64,000 nucleotides of DNA, taken from the NCBI RefSeq assembly GCF_003751505.1, contig NZ_RJVB01000001.1:498027-562026 (forward strand), in the 5' to 3' direction. This stretch comes from Erwinia sp. JUb26. Lineage in GTDB: Bacteria > Pseudomonadota > Gammaproteobacteria > Enterobacterales > Enterobacteriaceae. Shown here piece after piece: positions 28,526 to 36,770 of the stretch; the first letter of the stretch is position 1; each line of letters begins with the position of its first letter. The translations under genes and the position numbers were made by a program. The notes beneath the pieces were generated by a model. The model saw only the letters and a program-made list of their open reading frames with translations. It searched no databases and had not been told where the DNA came from.

Positions 28526-28723
28526 CGGGCTGGCAGTGCCCCCGTTCAGGCAATCCACAGCGCTGAACGCAGAGAGGAAGCCAGGATTCGGCCGCATGGA
28601 CGCGGCCGAAAGTCACAGCCGGGCCAGGACGGTCCGTCTGTGACGGTCCGACCGGCTGACGAGCGAAGTGAGGGTACCGCGAAGCGGCGCGAGGACCGCC
28701 CGAACGGGGGCACTGCCAGCCCG
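28526..28723 (+). repeat. Structured repeat element A
   Basis: A 198-bp element closed by a 22-bp perfect inverted repeat (28526-28547 with 28702-28723). Hairpin 1 is TTCGGCCGC-ATGGAC-GCGGCCGAA (28587-28610). Hairpin 2 (28612-28644) has outer arms GTCACAG/CTGTGAC and inner arms GGGCC/GGTCC around AGGAC. GGTCC after hairpin 2 can pair with GGACC near the end, enclosing a CCGC-GAA-GCGG mini-hairpin. Core sequence and order match element B, 294 bp downstream in the same orientation. Confidence 0.9.
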
Positions 28724-28829
28724 TGCCCACTGCTAGCCTGTAAACAACACAGCAAAATATTCTTTTGCGGAGTTCCGGCAACCATTCGCCGTGAAAGCAG
28801 ACGCTTATGGAGAAAAGCAGGCGGGCAGG

Positions 28830-29006
28830 TGTCTTCCTGAAGGGACATCCGCAGCGCTGAACGTAGAGAGGAAGCCCGGATTTGCCCACAAGGACGTGGG
28901 CAAAAGACGCAGCCGCGCAGGACGCGCGTCTGCGGCGGTCCGTGAGGCTGACGAACGAAGAGAAGGCACAGCGCAGCTGCGCGAGGACCGGCCCGGCAGG
29001 AAGATA
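28830..29006 (+). repeat. Structured repeat element B
   Basis: Same architecture as element A with different stem sequences. The terminal stem pairs 28830-28839 with 28997-29006 and extends outward imperfectly. Hairpin 1 is TTTGCCCAC-AAGGAC-GTGGGCAAA (28881-28904). Hairpin 2 (28908-28934) has outer CGCAG/CTGCG and inner CGCGC/GCGCG around AGGAC. The mini-hairpin is CAGC-GCA-GCTG. Shared words include ATCCGCAGCGCTGAACG, GAGAGGAAGCC and GCGCGAGGACCG. Long open frames crossing this block look accidental. Confidence 0.88.
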
Positions 29007-29135
29007 CCCGCCCACCAGCGACAGCACCCAACCCGCAGGCAACACACCCAACTCATCCCTACTGACAAAAACTGTCACCCCCCAACGCTATCCTTCCCAA
29101 CATCAAACCCACCCACGAAATGAAAGGAAATCACC

Positions 29136-29501
29136 ATGAACGCGCTCAACTACACCATCCTCTACGTCGAAAACCCGAAAAAAAGCGCCGAATTCTACCA
29201 GCGCCTGTTGCAGGCCGAACCGGTGGTCACGCAGGACATTTATTACATGTTCGTCCTGCCAACCGGCCGCCTGGGGCTGTGGGCGATTAACGACACCCAA
29301 CCACCGGCAACAAAAGGTCCCAGCCAGTCGGAGCTGGTCTTCACATTAGGGAGCCGGGCAGAAGTGGATGCCTGCTGCCATCAGTGGCAGCAGTTCGGTG
29401 CGGAAATCCTCCAGCAGCCGAGCGAAATGGACTTCGGCTACACCTTTACCTGCAGCGACCCGGACGGTCACCGCCTGCGCGTATACGTTTACGAGGAATA
29501 A
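29136..29501 (+). CDS. VOC superfamily (glyoxalase/dioxygenase-fold) protein
   Basis: A 121-residue protein made of two beta-alpha-beta-beta-beta modules of the vicinal oxygen chelate fold. It opens with NYTILYVENPKKSAEFYQRLL and ends with YTFTCSDPDGHRLRVYVYEE, where a metal ligand would be expected. A GAAAGGA ribosome site precedes the ATG. Members include glyoxalases, dioxygenases and drug-binding proteins, so the reaction is not predictable. It stands alone between the repeat block and pepT. Confidence 0.82.
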   Translation: MNALNYTILYVENPKKSAEFYQRLLQAEPVVTQDIYYMFVLPTGRLGLWAINDTQPPATKGPSQSELVFTLGSRAEVDACCHQWQQFGAEILQQPSEMDFGYTFTCSDPDGHRLRVYVYEE

Positions 29502-29658
29502 CTGTGCAAATCTGCGGTCGACATAGGGGGAGAGGTAGCCAGTGAGTGCAATTCAGCATATTTGCGCGACGATCTGAGTGACGCTCAGTCCGGTCATCAA
29601 GCAAAAATGCCGTCGCCACGGCCAGTAACGATTTGACCCGGACACCTTCAGTAAAATG

Positions 29659-29677
29659 GCGGGCAGAGTCTGCCCGC
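29659..29677 (-). terminator. Hairpin after pepT
   Basis: GCGGGC and GCCCGC enclose a seven-base loop that can itself pair, followed by ATTTTAC on the minus strand. It lies 9 bp after the pepT stop. The remaining bases between the VOC gene and pepT (29502-29658) show nothing notable. Confidence 0.7.
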
Positions 29678-29685
29678 TTTCCTGC

Positions 29686-30930
29686 TTACTTAACGAAAGG
29701 ACGCGCCGCCAGCAGGCAGATCTTCTCCGCCAGTTCGTAAGACTTCACAAACGACGGCACCGGCAGGAACTCAAACTTCGAATGGAAATTGTGCGCGCCG
29801 GTAAAGAAGTTAGGCGTCAGCAGACCTTTGGCCGACAGCGCCGCACCGTCGGTTCCGCCGCGCATCGGGATCACCTTCGGCTCCACGCCAATCTCCTTCA
29901 GCGCCGCAAAAATCAGATCGATCGGCAGACGATCGTCGCCGATGGCATTGCTGATATTACTGTAGGTATCGCTGATGCTCACCTCAACGCGCCCGGTCGG
30001 GTAGCGTTTACGGATAACTTCCGCCACGTCCTGGATCTGCTGCTTGCGCTGCGCAAAGCCTGTGAGATCGAAATCGCGAATCGATGCCTTGAGCACCGCC
30101 TCGCTGGCGTTGGCATGCATATCGTTAAACCAGGTGTAGCCTTCGCGTCCCTCGGTATGCTCCGGCGTCTGCTGGCGATCGAAGTGGCCGATAAAATCCC
30201 ACGCCATCAGTAGCGGATTGACCAGCACGCCCTTACCTGACATCGGGTGCGCGGTCACGCCGGTCAGGCGGATTTCCACCGCCGCGGCGTTAAAGTTCTC
30301 ATACACCACCTCGCCCAGCTCGCAGCAGTCAATCGTATAGGCAAAATCCACGTTGAAGCGGGATTCCAGATCCAGCGCCTTCGCACCGCGCAGGCCGATC
30401 TCTTCATCCGGCACAAAAGCCATTACGATATCGCCAACCGGGGCATCGGCAGGTAGTTGTTCCAGCAGCGTCATCGCCACGGTCACGGCGGCTTTATTAT
30501 CCGCGCCCAGCACCGAGGTGCCGTCGCTGAAGATAATATCCTGCCCGACATAGGCGTTGATTTCCGGGTGCTCGGCGGTGCGCAGCCAGATGTCCTGCTC
30601 GGCGTTTAAGCACAGATCCTGACCCTCAAAACGCAGCGTCTGCGGATGAATATGCGGCGACAGGCCGACGTCAACGGTATCGATATGGGTAATAAAGCCG
30701 ATTTTCGGCGCATCCGGCGTATTGCCCGGCCTGATGGCGGTCACGGTAGCGAATTCATCGATTACCACATTCTGCAAACCCAGCTGGGTCAGCTCTTCCG
30801 CCAGCAGGCGAGCCATATCATGCTGTTCGGGCGTACTGGGCAGGATGGTAGCGGCGGCATCGCTCTGGCTGGTGACCGCCAGATAGCGGTAAAAACGGTC
30901 GGTCAGCTTCTGCGCGAGGGAGTCAGTCAT
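29686..30930 (-). CDS. pepT: Peptidase T-like tripeptide aminopeptidase
   Basis: Cytoplasmic M20-family zinc aminopeptidase of 414 residues that should release N-terminal residues from tripeptides. The metal-binding landmarks are THIDTVD (about 82-88), LGADNKAA (about 147-154), PDEEIGLRG and the HNFHSKFEF near the C terminus. Similarity to E. coli PepT is clear but only moderate, so it could be a PepT paralogue. It is divergent from a DppA-like binding protein gene, a sensible pairing of peptide uptake and cleavage. Confidence 0.85.
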   Translation of the reverse strand: MTDSLAQKLTDRFYRYLAVTSQSDAAATILPSTPEQHDMARLLAEELTQLGLQNVVIDEFATVTAIRPGNTPDAPKIGFITHIDTVDVGLSPHIHPQTLRFEGQDLCLNAEQDIWLRTAEHPEINAYVGQDIIFSDGTSVLGADNKAAVTVAMTLLEQLPADAPVGDIVMAFVPDEEIGLRGAKALDLESRFNVDFAYTIDCCELGEVVYENFNAAAVEIRLTGVTAHPMSGKGVLVNPLLMAWDFIGHFDRQQTPEHTEGREGYTWFNDMHANASEAVLKASIRDFDLTGFAQRKQQIQDVAEVIRKRYPTGRVEVSISDTYSNISNAIGDDRLPIDLIFAALKEIGVEPKVIPMRGGTDGAALSAKGLLTPNFFTGAHNFHSKFEFLPVPSFVKSYELAEKICLLAARPFVK

Positions 30931-31048
30931 CAGAGTTCCTTAATCGTTGCTCAGCATATCGCTGTATTTATGTCATATTTATCACTCAGATACTCTCTGG
31001 TTTTACGCACCACCCCCTGACAATGTCAAATAAAAAGCGAGGATGGAG

Positions 31049-32641
31049 ATGAAGAAAGCGGTACTGAGCACGCTATTAACGGCGCTGGCAATCTCAATGG
31101 CCTCCGGCGCAGCGGCAAAAACACTGGTGTATTGTTCTGAAGGATCGCCGGAAAACTTTAACCCGCAGCTTTATACTTCCGGCACCAGCGTCGATGCCAG
31201 CGCGGTGCCGATCTACAACCGGCTGGTGGACTTTACCCCGGGCACCACCGACCTGATCCCAAGCCTGGCGGAAAGCTGGGATATCTCGCAAGACGGTACG
31301 GTGTACACCTTCCATCTGCGTAAGAACGTCAAATTCCAGAGCAACAAAGCGTTTAAGCCCACGCGCGATTTTAACGCCGACGATGTGATCTTCTCGTTTA
31401 TGCGCCAGAAAGATCCGGCCAACCCGTATCACAACGTCTCTAACGGCACCTATGCCAACTTCGAGAGCCTGGAGTTTGGCACGCTGCTGAAAAATATCGA
31501 GAAAGTGGACGACCACACCGTGCGTTTTACGCTCGCCCATGCGGAAGCGCCGTTCCTTGCCGACCTGGCCTGGTACTTCGCCTCGATTCTCTCTGCGGAA
31601 TATGCCGACGCGATGCTGAAAGCCGGTACCCCAGAAAAAGTGGACAGCGTGCCGATCGGCACCGGGCCGTTCGAGCTGGTGCAGTATCAGAAGGACTCGC
31701 GCATTCTCTACCGCGCCTTCCCGGAATACTGGCAGGGCAAATCGAAGCTTGACCGGCTGGTATTCAGCATCGTGCCGGATGCCTCGGTGCGCGCCGCCAA
31801 GCTGGAGAAGAACGAATGTCAGGTGATGCCGTTCCCGAATCCCGCCGATCTGAAGCGCCTGGGTGAGAATAAAAATATCACCCTGGCGCAGAAGGCCGGG
31901 CTGAATACCGGTTTCCTTGCTTTCAACACCCAGAAAGCGCCGATGGATAATGTCAAAGTGCGCCAGGCGTTAACGATGGCGATCAACAAACCGGCGATCA
32001 TCGATGCGGTCTTCCAGGGCACCGGCACCGCCGCGAAAAACCTGCTGCCGCCGGGCGTCTGGAGCGCGGCGAGCGATATGCAGGATTATGCTTACGATCC
32101 GGAAAAGGCGAAAGCGCTGTTGAAAGAGGCGGGCATCGCGCCGGGTACCCAGGTTGATCTGTGGGCGATGCCGGTACAGCGCCCCTATAACCCCAACGCC
32201 AAACGCATGGCGGAGATGATCCAGGCAGATTGGGATAAAGTGGGCATTAAAGCCAATGTCGTTACCTTTGAGTGGGGCGAATACCTCAAGCGGGTGAAAA
32301 ACGGCGAGCATCAGGCTGCGCTAATGGGCTGGACCACCGCCACCGGCGACCCGGATAACTTCTTCGGCCCGCTGTTCAGCTGCACCTCTGCCAACGGCGG
32401 CTCTAACTCATCGAAATGGTGCTATAAGCCGTTTGACCAGCTGATCACCAAAGCCCGCGCCGAGCAGGATCACGAGAAACGGGTGGTGATGTATCGCGAG
32501 GCGCAGCAGATCATGCACGATCAGGCCCCGGCGGTGATGATTGCCCACTCAACGATCTTCGAACCGGTGCGCAAAGAGGTTAGCGGCTATGAGGTCGATC
32601 CGTTCGGCAAACATATTTTCTATCCGGTGGATATTAAGTAA
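31049..32641 (+). CDS. Dipeptide ABC transporter substrate-binding protein, DppA-like (orphan)
   Basis: Periplasmic peptide-binding protein of 530 residues, colinear with E. coli DppA. A signal peptide ends near AAAKTLVYCSEGSPE. Family landmarks include ADDVIFSFMRQKDPANPYH, VRAAKLEKNECQVMPFPNPAD and WAMPVQRPYNPNAKRMAEMIQ. I chose ATG at 31049, which is better spaced from GAGG than the ATG 6 bases earlier. No dppBCDF genes follow; the next gene is a convergent LysR regulator. It probably shares a permease encoded elsewhere. Confidence 0.88.
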   Translation: MKKAVLSTLLTALAISMASGAAAKTLVYCSEGSPENFNPQLYTSGTSVDASAVPIYNRLVDFTPGTTDLIPSLAESWDISQDGTVYTFHLRKNVKFQSNKAFKPTRDFNADDVIFSFMRQKDPANPYHNVSNGTYANFESLEFGTLLKNIEKVDDHTVRFTLAHAEAPFLADLAWYFASILSAEYADAMLKAGTPEKVDSVPIGTGPFELVQYQKDSRILYRAFPEYWQGKSKLDRLVFSIVPDASVRAAKLEKNECQVMPFPNPADLKRLGENKNITLAQKAGLNTGFLAFNTQKAPMDNVKVRQALTMAINKPAIIDAVFQGTGTAAKNLLPPGVWSAASDMQDYAYDPEKAKALLKEAGIAPGTQVDLWAMPVQRPYNPNAKRMAEMIQADWDKVGIKANVVTFEWGEYLKRVKNGEHQAALMGWTTATGDPDNFFGPLFSCTSANGGSNSSKWCYKPFDQLITKARAEQDHEKRVVMYREAQQIMHDQAPAVMIAHSTIFEPVRKEVSGYEVDPFGKHIFYPVDIK

Positions 32642-32644
32642 TCG

Positions 32645-33568
32645 CTAAAAGTCGTAGCGCGCTCTGATGCGCGCATCCTGCTGCTTCAGCTCTGACTGAG
32701 CGAATGCCAGGAACAGTGCCAGCGCAGCGGAAGGCGGGCGTCCAATCGCGGTTTGTACCTGTAACGATCGCTGGCTGAGCTGCTCGCTGCCCAGCGACTT
32801 CAGTACCAGGCCCTGTTCCTCGGCCTGGTACATCACCGTAAACTGGCTGCAAATAGTGATGGCCTGCGGCGTGTTCAGCAGGAAGGAATAGAGCGTGCTG
32901 AAGTTGTTACAGGTCAGCGTCGGTTCCACGAACGTGCCGTTCATCCGGCAGGAGAGGTCGAACAGCTGCCGCACCGTGGTTCCCGCATCCGGCAGCGCCA
33001 GCGGCCAGGCCAGCAGGTCGGAGAGCTGGATCTGCTGAAGTGCCAGCGGGTGATTTTGCTGCATCACCAGCAGCACCGGCGCAGGCCACGCGGCCACTAC
33101 CTCCACGCCGCGCTCCGGGTGAAGGCTGAACTGAAAGGCAACGTCACATTCGCCGCGCCGCATAATTTCCGCCACCTCCAGCGCGCTGCCCACCGTCAGA
33201 TGAAAACTCACCCCCGGATGTAACACGCGAAACTCCGTAAACAGCACCGGCAGCAGGCTGAACGCCATCCCATCGGTGCAGGCCACGCGCAGCGCGATGC
33301 GTCGCACGGCCTTTAATCCTTTAATCTCCGCGATGGCGTGTTCCATATCCATCATGCTTTTCCGCACGTGGTTCTCAAAAATCTGCCCGGCGTCGTTCAG
33401 CACCATGCCGCGCGCGTGGCGTTCGAACAGTGGCGCGCCGACCTTGGCCTCCAGCCGCTGGATCTGGCGGCTGATGGCGGAAACGGCCACGAACAGCTGC
33501 TGGCTGGCGGCGCTCAGCGAGCCGCTGCTGGCCACGGCTAAAAAATAGCGAATTTCAGTGCTTTGCAT
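32645..33568 (-). CDS. LysR-family regulator
   Basis: A 307-residue LysR regulator. The helix-turn-helix spans about 5-60 (GSLSAASQQLFVAVSAISRQIQRLE) and the effector domain begins near 90. It is divergent from the M20 peptidase-transporter pair and probably controls it. Its stop is 3 bp from the DppA-like gene on the opposite strand. An AAGCT/AGCTT inverted repeat at 33661-33677 in the shared promoter region is a possible site. Confidence 0.82.
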   Translation of the reverse strand: MQSTEIRYFLAVASSGSLSAASQQLFVAVSAISRQIQRLEAKVGAPLFERHARGMVLNDAGQIFENHVRKSMMDMEHAIAEIKGLKAVRRIALRVACTDGMAFSLLPVLFTEFRVLHPGVSFHLTVGSALEVAEIMRRGECDVAFQFSLHPERGVEVVAAWPAPVLLVMQQNHPLALQQIQLSDLLAWPLALPDAGTTVRQLFDLSCRMNGTFVEPTLTCNNFSTLYSFLLNTPQAITICSQFTVMYQAEEQGLVLKSLGSEQLSQRSLQVQTAIGRPPSAALALFLAFAQSELKQQDARIRARYDF

Positions 33569-33754
33569 AGGGTTGCTCTTTAACGGTGCGCGATCGGTGA
33601 TGGTGCAGGCGAGCGTTGCTTTTGAGGTAAGGCTCGTTTGTTATTTTGATAATTGTGGCAAAGCTGAATATTAGCTTAGATGGAGTGATAACAACATCGA
33701 TCCGCCAAAGAGATCGTTAAAACGCAAACCAACACATAACTACGGAAAAAGTCT

Positions 33755-35176
33755 ATGACAGCTGAACAGGCAGTAGCCCGCGCGACGGCGTATTTTGACA
33801 GCGGGGAGTTTAAGCGCGTGCTGGCGAAGCGCGTGGCCATACGCAGCGAAAGCCAGCGCGACGATCGCGATGAGATTATCCAGCGCTACTATGACGAAGA
33901 GATGATCCCGGCGATGCGGGGACTGGGATTTACCTGCCGGCAGCTGCCGAATCCGCAGGCACCGGCGCGGCCGTTCCTGCTGGCGACGCGTATGGAAGAC
34001 CCCGCGTTGCCGACCGTGCTGTGCTACGGCCACGGCGACGTGGTGTTCGGCGACGATGAAAACTGGCGCAGCGGCCTGACGCCCTGGCAGCTGGTGGAAG
34101 AGGGCGACCGCTGGTACGGGCGCGGCAGCGCCGATAATAAGGGCCAGCACTCGGTGAATATCGCCGCGCTGGAGCAGGTAATTGCCGCGCGCGGGTCGCT
34201 GGGCTTTAACTGCAAGTTCCTGTTTGAAATGGGTGAAGAGGTCAGTTCGCCCGGTCTGGCGCAGCTGTGCCGCGACCGGCAGGCGGAGCTGGCCGCCGAT
34301 ATTTTCATCGCCTCCGACGGCCCGCGCCTGAACGCCGAGCGCCCGACGCTGTTCCTCGGCTCGCGCGGGGCGGTGAACTTCCGCCTGAGCATTCACGCCC
34401 GCGACCGCGACTACCATTCCGGCAACTGGGGCGGCCTGCTGACCAACCCCGGCACCCAACTGGCAAATGCGCTGGCCTGCCTCGTCAATCAGCACGGTCA
34501 GCTGCAGGTTAGCGCGCTGAAACCCCCGGCCATCAGCGCGGCGGTGAAGGCTATTCTCGATGATATCAGCGTCGGTGACGGTGACGGCCTGGCCATCGAT
34601 CCCACGTGGGGAGAAACGGGCCTGACGCCGACTGAGCGGCTGTACGGCTGGAATACGCTGGAGGTGCTGAGCTTCCTGACCGGCAACCCGGCACGGCCAA
34701 TGAATGCCATTCCCGGCAGCGCCACGGCGGTCTGCCAGCTGCGCTTTGTGGTGGAGACCGACTGGCAGCATATCGGCGAGCACCTGCGCGAACATCTGGA
34801 TCGCCACGGTTTCCCGCAGGTTGAAGTCGAGGTGCTGCGCGGCTCTCCGGCCACCCGGCTCGATCCCACCGACCCGCTGGTGGGCTGGGCGCTGGGGCTG
34901 ATGGCGGAAACCAGCGGCAAAAAACCGGCCCTGCTGCCAAACCTGGGCGGTTCGCTGCCGAATGATGTCTTTGCCGATATTCTCGGCCTGCCCACGCTGT
35001 GGGTGCCGCACTCCTATCCGGCCTGCGGCCAGCACGCGGTGGATGAGCACATGCTGAAGTCCATCGCGCGGGAAGGATTGCAGATGATGACCCGGCTGTT
35101 CTGGGATCTCGGTGAGCAGGGATCCGCACTGCTTGCTCGCCATCAGGCCCACCGCACGCAGGGAGGTGCAAAATGA
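33755..35176 (+). CDS. M20-family dipeptidase/amidohydrolase
   Basis: Zinc-dependent M20 hydrolase of 473 residues. H93 and D95 in YGHGDVV, the GRGSADNKGQH metal-bridging motif (about 123-133), EMGEEVSSPG and a late PHSYPACGQHAVDEH provide the two-metal site. A dimerisation insert lies at about 200-330. The closest groups are dipeptidases and acylamino-acid hydrolases. It overlaps the transporter gene by 4 bp, so substrate import and hydrolysis are coupled. Confidence 0.85.
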   Translation: MTAEQAVARATAYFDSGEFKRVLAKRVAIRSESQRDDRDEIIQRYYDEEMIPAMRGLGFTCRQLPNPQAPARPFLLATRMEDPALPTVLCYGHGDVVFGDDENWRSGLTPWQLVEEGDRWYGRGSADNKGQHSVNIAALEQVIAARGSLGFNCKFLFEMGEEVSSPGLAQLCRDRQAELAADIFIASDGPRLNAERPTLFLGSRGAVNFRLSIHARDRDYHSGNWGGLLTNPGTQLANALACLVNQHGQLQVSALKPPAISAAVKAILDDISVGDGDGLAIDPTWGETGLTPTERLYGWNTLEVLSFLTGNPARPMNAIPGSATAVCQLRFVVETDWQHIGEHLREHLDRHGFPQVEVEVLRGSPATRLDPTDPLVGWALGLMAETSGKKPALLPNLGGSLPNDVFADILGLPTLWVPHSYPACGQHAVDEHMLKSIAREGLQMMTRLFWDLGEQGSALLARHQAHRTQGGAK

Positions 35177-36444
35177 GCACGACTATTCAGACCCCAGCAG
35201 CGGTGAAGCCGAATCTGTATAAAACGCTGTTTGCCACCTGCGTCGGTAACGCACTGGAGTGGTTCGATATCGCGGTTTACGGTTTCTTCGCCAGCTATAT
35301 CGCCCATGCGTTTTTCCCGACCGAAGATCCGTCGGTATCGCTGCTGCTGACCTTCGGCAGCTTCGGCGTGTCGTTCCTGATCCGTCCGCTCGGCGCGATT
35401 GTGCTGGGAGACTACGCCGACCGCGTCGGGCGTAAAAAAGCGCTGCTGCTGTCGATTACCCTGATGATGGTCGGCGGGCTGATGATTACCGTGATGCCGA
35501 CCTACAGCAGCATCGGGGTGATAGCGCCAATCATGATCCTGCTGGCAAGGCTGATTCAGGGCTTCTCCGCCGGCGGTGAGTTCGGCAGTTCCACTGCGTT
35601 TCTGGTTGAGCACTTCCCGGAGCGCCGTGCCTTCATCGCCAGCTGGCAGTTCGCTACCCAGGGGGCCAGCACGCTGATGGCGTCGGCCTTTGGCCTGGGG
35701 CTGACGGCCTGGCTGACCGAAGCGCAGATCCAGGAATGGGGCTGGCGTATTCCCTTCGCCTTTGGCCTGCTGATCGGTCCGGTGGGGCTGTATATCCGCC
35801 GCCACGTGCATGAACCGGCCAGCTTTGTCAGCCAGGAGAAATCCGTCGCGCCGGTGAAAACCCTGATGGGACAGCAGAAAAACCTGCTGCTGCTGGCGAT
35901 GGGGCTGATGGTGATCTCCACCGGCGTCAACTACATGCTGAACTACGTGCCAACCTACGCCACCAAAAATCTGCATCTGCCGGGCTCGACGGCGTTTACC
36001 GCCACGCTGGTGGCCGGGATTATTCTGACCGTGGTCACGCCGCTAATGGGGCTGTGGGCGGAGAAAGTGGGGCGGCTGCCGCTGCTGTGGGGCTCGCTGA
36101 TTATGCTGGCCGTGACCATCTATCCGGCGTTCCTGCTGGTCGTGAATCACACCAGCCCGACCACACTGATCCTGCTGGTGGGCTGGATGGCGCTGCTGAA
36201 ATCGGTCTACTTCTCGACGGTGCCGTCGATGATGGCCGATCTGTTCCCGATGACCACCCGCGCCAGCGGTATGGCCATCAGTTACAACGTGGCGGTGACG
36301 GTGTTTGGCGGCTTTGCCCCGCTGATCTGTACGCTGCTGATTAGCCTGACGGGAACGCCACTGGCACCGAGTTACTACCTGGTGATTCTGGCGCTGATCA
36401 GCGCCGTGGCGTTGCTGAATAGCCAGCGGCGTACCGGCCGCTAA
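35173..36444 (+). CDS. MFS transporter, metabolite:H+ symporter (MHS) family
   Basis: A 423-residue proton symporter with 12 membrane segments. The MHS signatures are GNALEWFDIAVYGFFASY in segment 1, LGDYADRVGRKKAL between segments 2 and 3, and LIQGFSAGGEFGSS before segment 5. Relatives carry citrate, shikimate or proline betaine. It is translationally coupled to the M20 hydrolase, which suggests an amide or peptide-like compound as substrate. A hairpin follows. Confidence 0.85.
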   Translation: MSTTIQTPAAVKPNLYKTLFATCVGNALEWFDIAVYGFFASYIAHAFFPTEDPSVSLLLTFGSFGVSFLIRPLGAIVLGDYADRVGRKKALLLSITLMMVGGLMITVMPTYSSIGVIAPIMILLARLIQGFSAGGEFGSSTAFLVEHFPERRAFIASWQFATQGASTLMASAFGLGLTAWLTEAQIQEWGWRIPFAFGLLIGPVGLYIRRHVHEPASFVSQEKSVAPVKTLMGQQKNLLLLAMGLMVISTGVNYMLNYVPTYATKNLHLPGSTAFTATLVAGIILTVVTPLMGLWAEKVGRLPLLWGSLIMLAVTIYPAFLLVVNHTSPTTLILLVGWMALLKSVYFSTVPSMMADLFPMTTRASGMAISYNVAVTVFGGFAPLICTLLISLTGTPLAPSYYLVILALISAVALLNSQRRTGR

Positions 36445-36455
36445 TCCAGGCCTAA

Positions 36456-36482
36456 CGGTATCCGGTTTCAGACCGGATACCG
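36456..36482 (+). terminator. Hairpin after the MHS transporter gene
   Basis: CGGTATCCGGT and ACCGGATACCG form a perfect 11-bp stem around TTCAG, 11 bp after the stop codon. A T run is missing, so termination may be factor-assisted. Confidence 0.6.
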
Positions 36483-36569
36483 TGCGGAAAGTAATCGTAT
36501 TGATGCCAGTAATAACCTTATTAATCGTCAGGTTGTTACTTCGATCACAGTTTAATCACTCCAGAAAAT

Positions 36570-36586
36570 TTCTGTTTGGAACAGAA
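36570..36586. promoter_or_regulatory. 17-bp inverted repeat, candidate operator
   Basis: TTCTGTT and AACAGAA flank TGG. It lies 60 bp before the terminator-like structure, where a promoter for the porin leader or a small RNA might sit. The regulator is unknown. Confidence 0.4.
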
Positions 36587-36645
36587 GATTGGCAATGATA
36601 TCGTAACCCTGGTGATTATTTAGGGTTGTTACTGAATAGCAGGCA

Positions 36646-36700
36646 AAACCTAAATCCCGCGTATGAAGAGTTTTCATGCCCGGGGTTTAGGTTTTTTTTT
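36646..36700 (+). terminator. Strong intrinsic terminator upstream of the porin gene
   Basis: AAACCTAAATCCC pairs with GGGGTTTAGGTTT, with TATGAA/TTTCATG forming an inner stem, followed by nine T in the same run. No gene ends close upstream, since the MFS stop is 200 bp earlier. It therefore closes either a short transcript or an attenuated porin leader. Confidence 0.75.
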
Positions 36701-36770
36701 GCCTGCAAAGTGGGGGCAGCATGATGCGGCTCCCTTAGCAATGCGGGACAGGCCAGACAGGGAGCAGGGA

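Larger units (their letters stand above)
36445..36770. promoter_or_regulatory. Intergenic region before the porin gene
   Basis: A 326-bp gap containing three palindromic structures, listed separately: a hairpin behind the MFS gene, a 17-bp inverted repeat and a strong terminator with nine T that ends 70 bp before the porin start. A small RNA or an attenuated leader is possible. Confidence 0.5.

Noticed and set aside
28442-29078. Long open reading frames on both strands through the repeat block (for example 28442-28840 plus and 28518-29078 minus)
   Set aside because: They cross the hairpin elements, have biased low-complexity composition, lack credible ribosome sites and conflict with each other. 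The covarying stems explain the sequence better than coding.
33740-35152. 470-codon antisense open frame opposite the M20 hydrolase
   Set aside because: The sense frame carries clear M20 motifs and operon context; the antisense frame has none.
36663-36770. Upstream start of the porin gene inside the terminator
   Set aside because: It would translate through the hairpin and T run and would bury the signal peptide; the ATG at 36771 has a good ribosome site.
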